The notes beneath the pieces were generated by a model. The model was not told where the DNA came from and ran no database searches. It worked only from the letters and a program-made list of their open reading frames with translations. From Parvularculaceae bacterium UBA4496 (lineage in GTDB: Bacteria > Pseudomonadota > Alphaproteobacteria > Caulobacterales > Parvularculaceae): a DNA stretch of 6,201 nucleotides. Both the position numbers and the translations under genes were made by a program. The first letter of the stretch is position 1. Each line of letters starts with the position of its first letter. The stretch is taken from the NCBI GenBank assembly GCA_002388885.1, contig DGNI01000006.1, forward strand, positions 1 to 6,201, in the 5' to 3' direction. Below, one piece after another: positions 5,700-6,201 of this stretch.

Positions 5700-6201
5700 A
5701 TGGCCAAACGTACGGCGCGCCGCGCGGCGCGGCGCATGCAGGAGCATGCTCACTTCGATGATCACTCGAATGTCCGCCATCTTTTCGACGAACCGCAATG
5801 GTCTCCTCTGGATAACACCAAATACAAAAGCGACCATAGCGAACAGAAATATCGAAAAAACGTAAAGGCCCAGAACCCGTCACAGCAGCAAGTCCTGGAT
5901 GCAATCGACGAGGCGCCGCTCGTTTTCGCCGTAGGCGCCGCCGGCACCGGCAAAACCTATCTCGCCATCGCCAAAGCTGTTGAAGCGCTCGATTCCGGCG
6001 CCGTCCGACGCATTATCCTTTCCCGCCCCGCAGTCGAAGCCGGCGAAAGCCTCGGCTTCCTGCCCGGGGATATGGAAGAGAAACTCTCGCCCATACTTGC
6101 GCCCGCTTTACGACGCGCTGTGCGACCGGCTCTCGTCCAAACGCCTGAAGGCGTTGATGGCTGAAGGAGTCATTGAAATTGCGCCCATTGCTTTCATGCG
6201 C
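5700..6201 (+). CDS. phoH: PhoH family ATPase, frameshifted and cut by the window edge
   Basis: The encoded protein is a PhoH-type P-loop NTPase, related to superfamily 1 helicases, with probable roles in RNA metabolism. A basic N-terminus ([12 protein letters not shown]) leads to the core. The Walker A is GAAGTGKT (79-86), followed by the family stretch [17 protein letters not shown] (108-124). The ATG at 5700 has GGAGG 5 bases upstream. After Pro131 the frame breaks: read as given, it ends at a TGA at 6162-6164 after 154 residues, with a tail unlike PhoH. Dropping one base from CCCA at 6090-6093 restores [13 protein letters not shown] and further conserved sequence to 6201. The Walker B region lies beyond the edge. 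The break is either a sequencing error, most simply an extra C, or a real inactivating mutation. Confidence 0.88.

Noticed and set aside
5567..5761. Small plus-strand open frame of 64 codons with four closely spaced cysteines (C-x5-C-x2-C-x5-C) and an AAGGAG site upstream.
   Set aside because: The ribosome site is 14 bases away, the frame overlaps the well-supported phoH start in another frame, and the second half is simply the phoH sequence shifted. Probably chance.

Overview
The window looks like chromosomal DNA from an alphaproteobacterium. The evidence is the style of the RssA-like patatin, the two-CBS protein ending in an Ala/Glu-rich tail, the tandem PilZ protein, strong Shine-Dalgarno sites and a GC content of roughly 55-60%. 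Genus cannot be set from this sequence. Six of the eight protein-coding genes belong to recognisable families, one shows recognisable domains in an unusual combination, and one is an unassigned secreted protein.

Layout, left to right. (1) Positions 1-120 carry, on the minus strand, a strong sigma70-type promoter with an A-rich upstream element and a GC-rich discriminator. It fires off the left edge, probably into a tRNA or other stable RNA lying outside the window. (2) Positions 94-371 are a non-coding leader with short repeats. A patatin-like phospholipase (372-1370, +) follows. (3) A four-gene minus-strand cluster converges on the patatin gene. In transcription order it is a rhomboid protease (3873-3109), a class I SAM methyltransferase (3108-2458, start directly abutting the rhomboid stop), a two-CBS protein (2379-1951, with its own strong ribosome site and a possible promoter) and a secreted Trp-rich protein of unknown function (1946-1377). 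The methyltransferase and the secreted protein are visibly poorer in GC (about 51-53% by hand count) than the sampled patatin, rhomboid and PilZ lines (mostly about 60% or more), so they may be later additions. (4) Diverging from the rhomboid gene is a plus-strand pair: a tandem PilZ protein (4052-4759) and, 28 bases later, a protein joining an N-terminal GYF_2 domain to a C-terminal Cas2/SinR-like ferredoxin-fold domain (4788-5429). A plausible intrinsic terminator closes this pair. (5) After about 235 non-coding bases comes a PhoH family ATPase gene (5700 to the right edge). Its reading frame is broken by one extra base at 6090-6093; removing it restores conserved PhoH sequence to the edge of the window.

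Functionally, the left and middle genes concern membrane lipids, membrane proteolysis and nucleotide sensing. The PilZ gene implies cyclic-di-GMP input. The most unusual item is the GYF_2 plus Cas2-like fusion co-transcribed with the tandem PilZ protein; the next is the frameshifted phoH. No mobile element, CRISPR array, rRNA or complete tRNA is visible.
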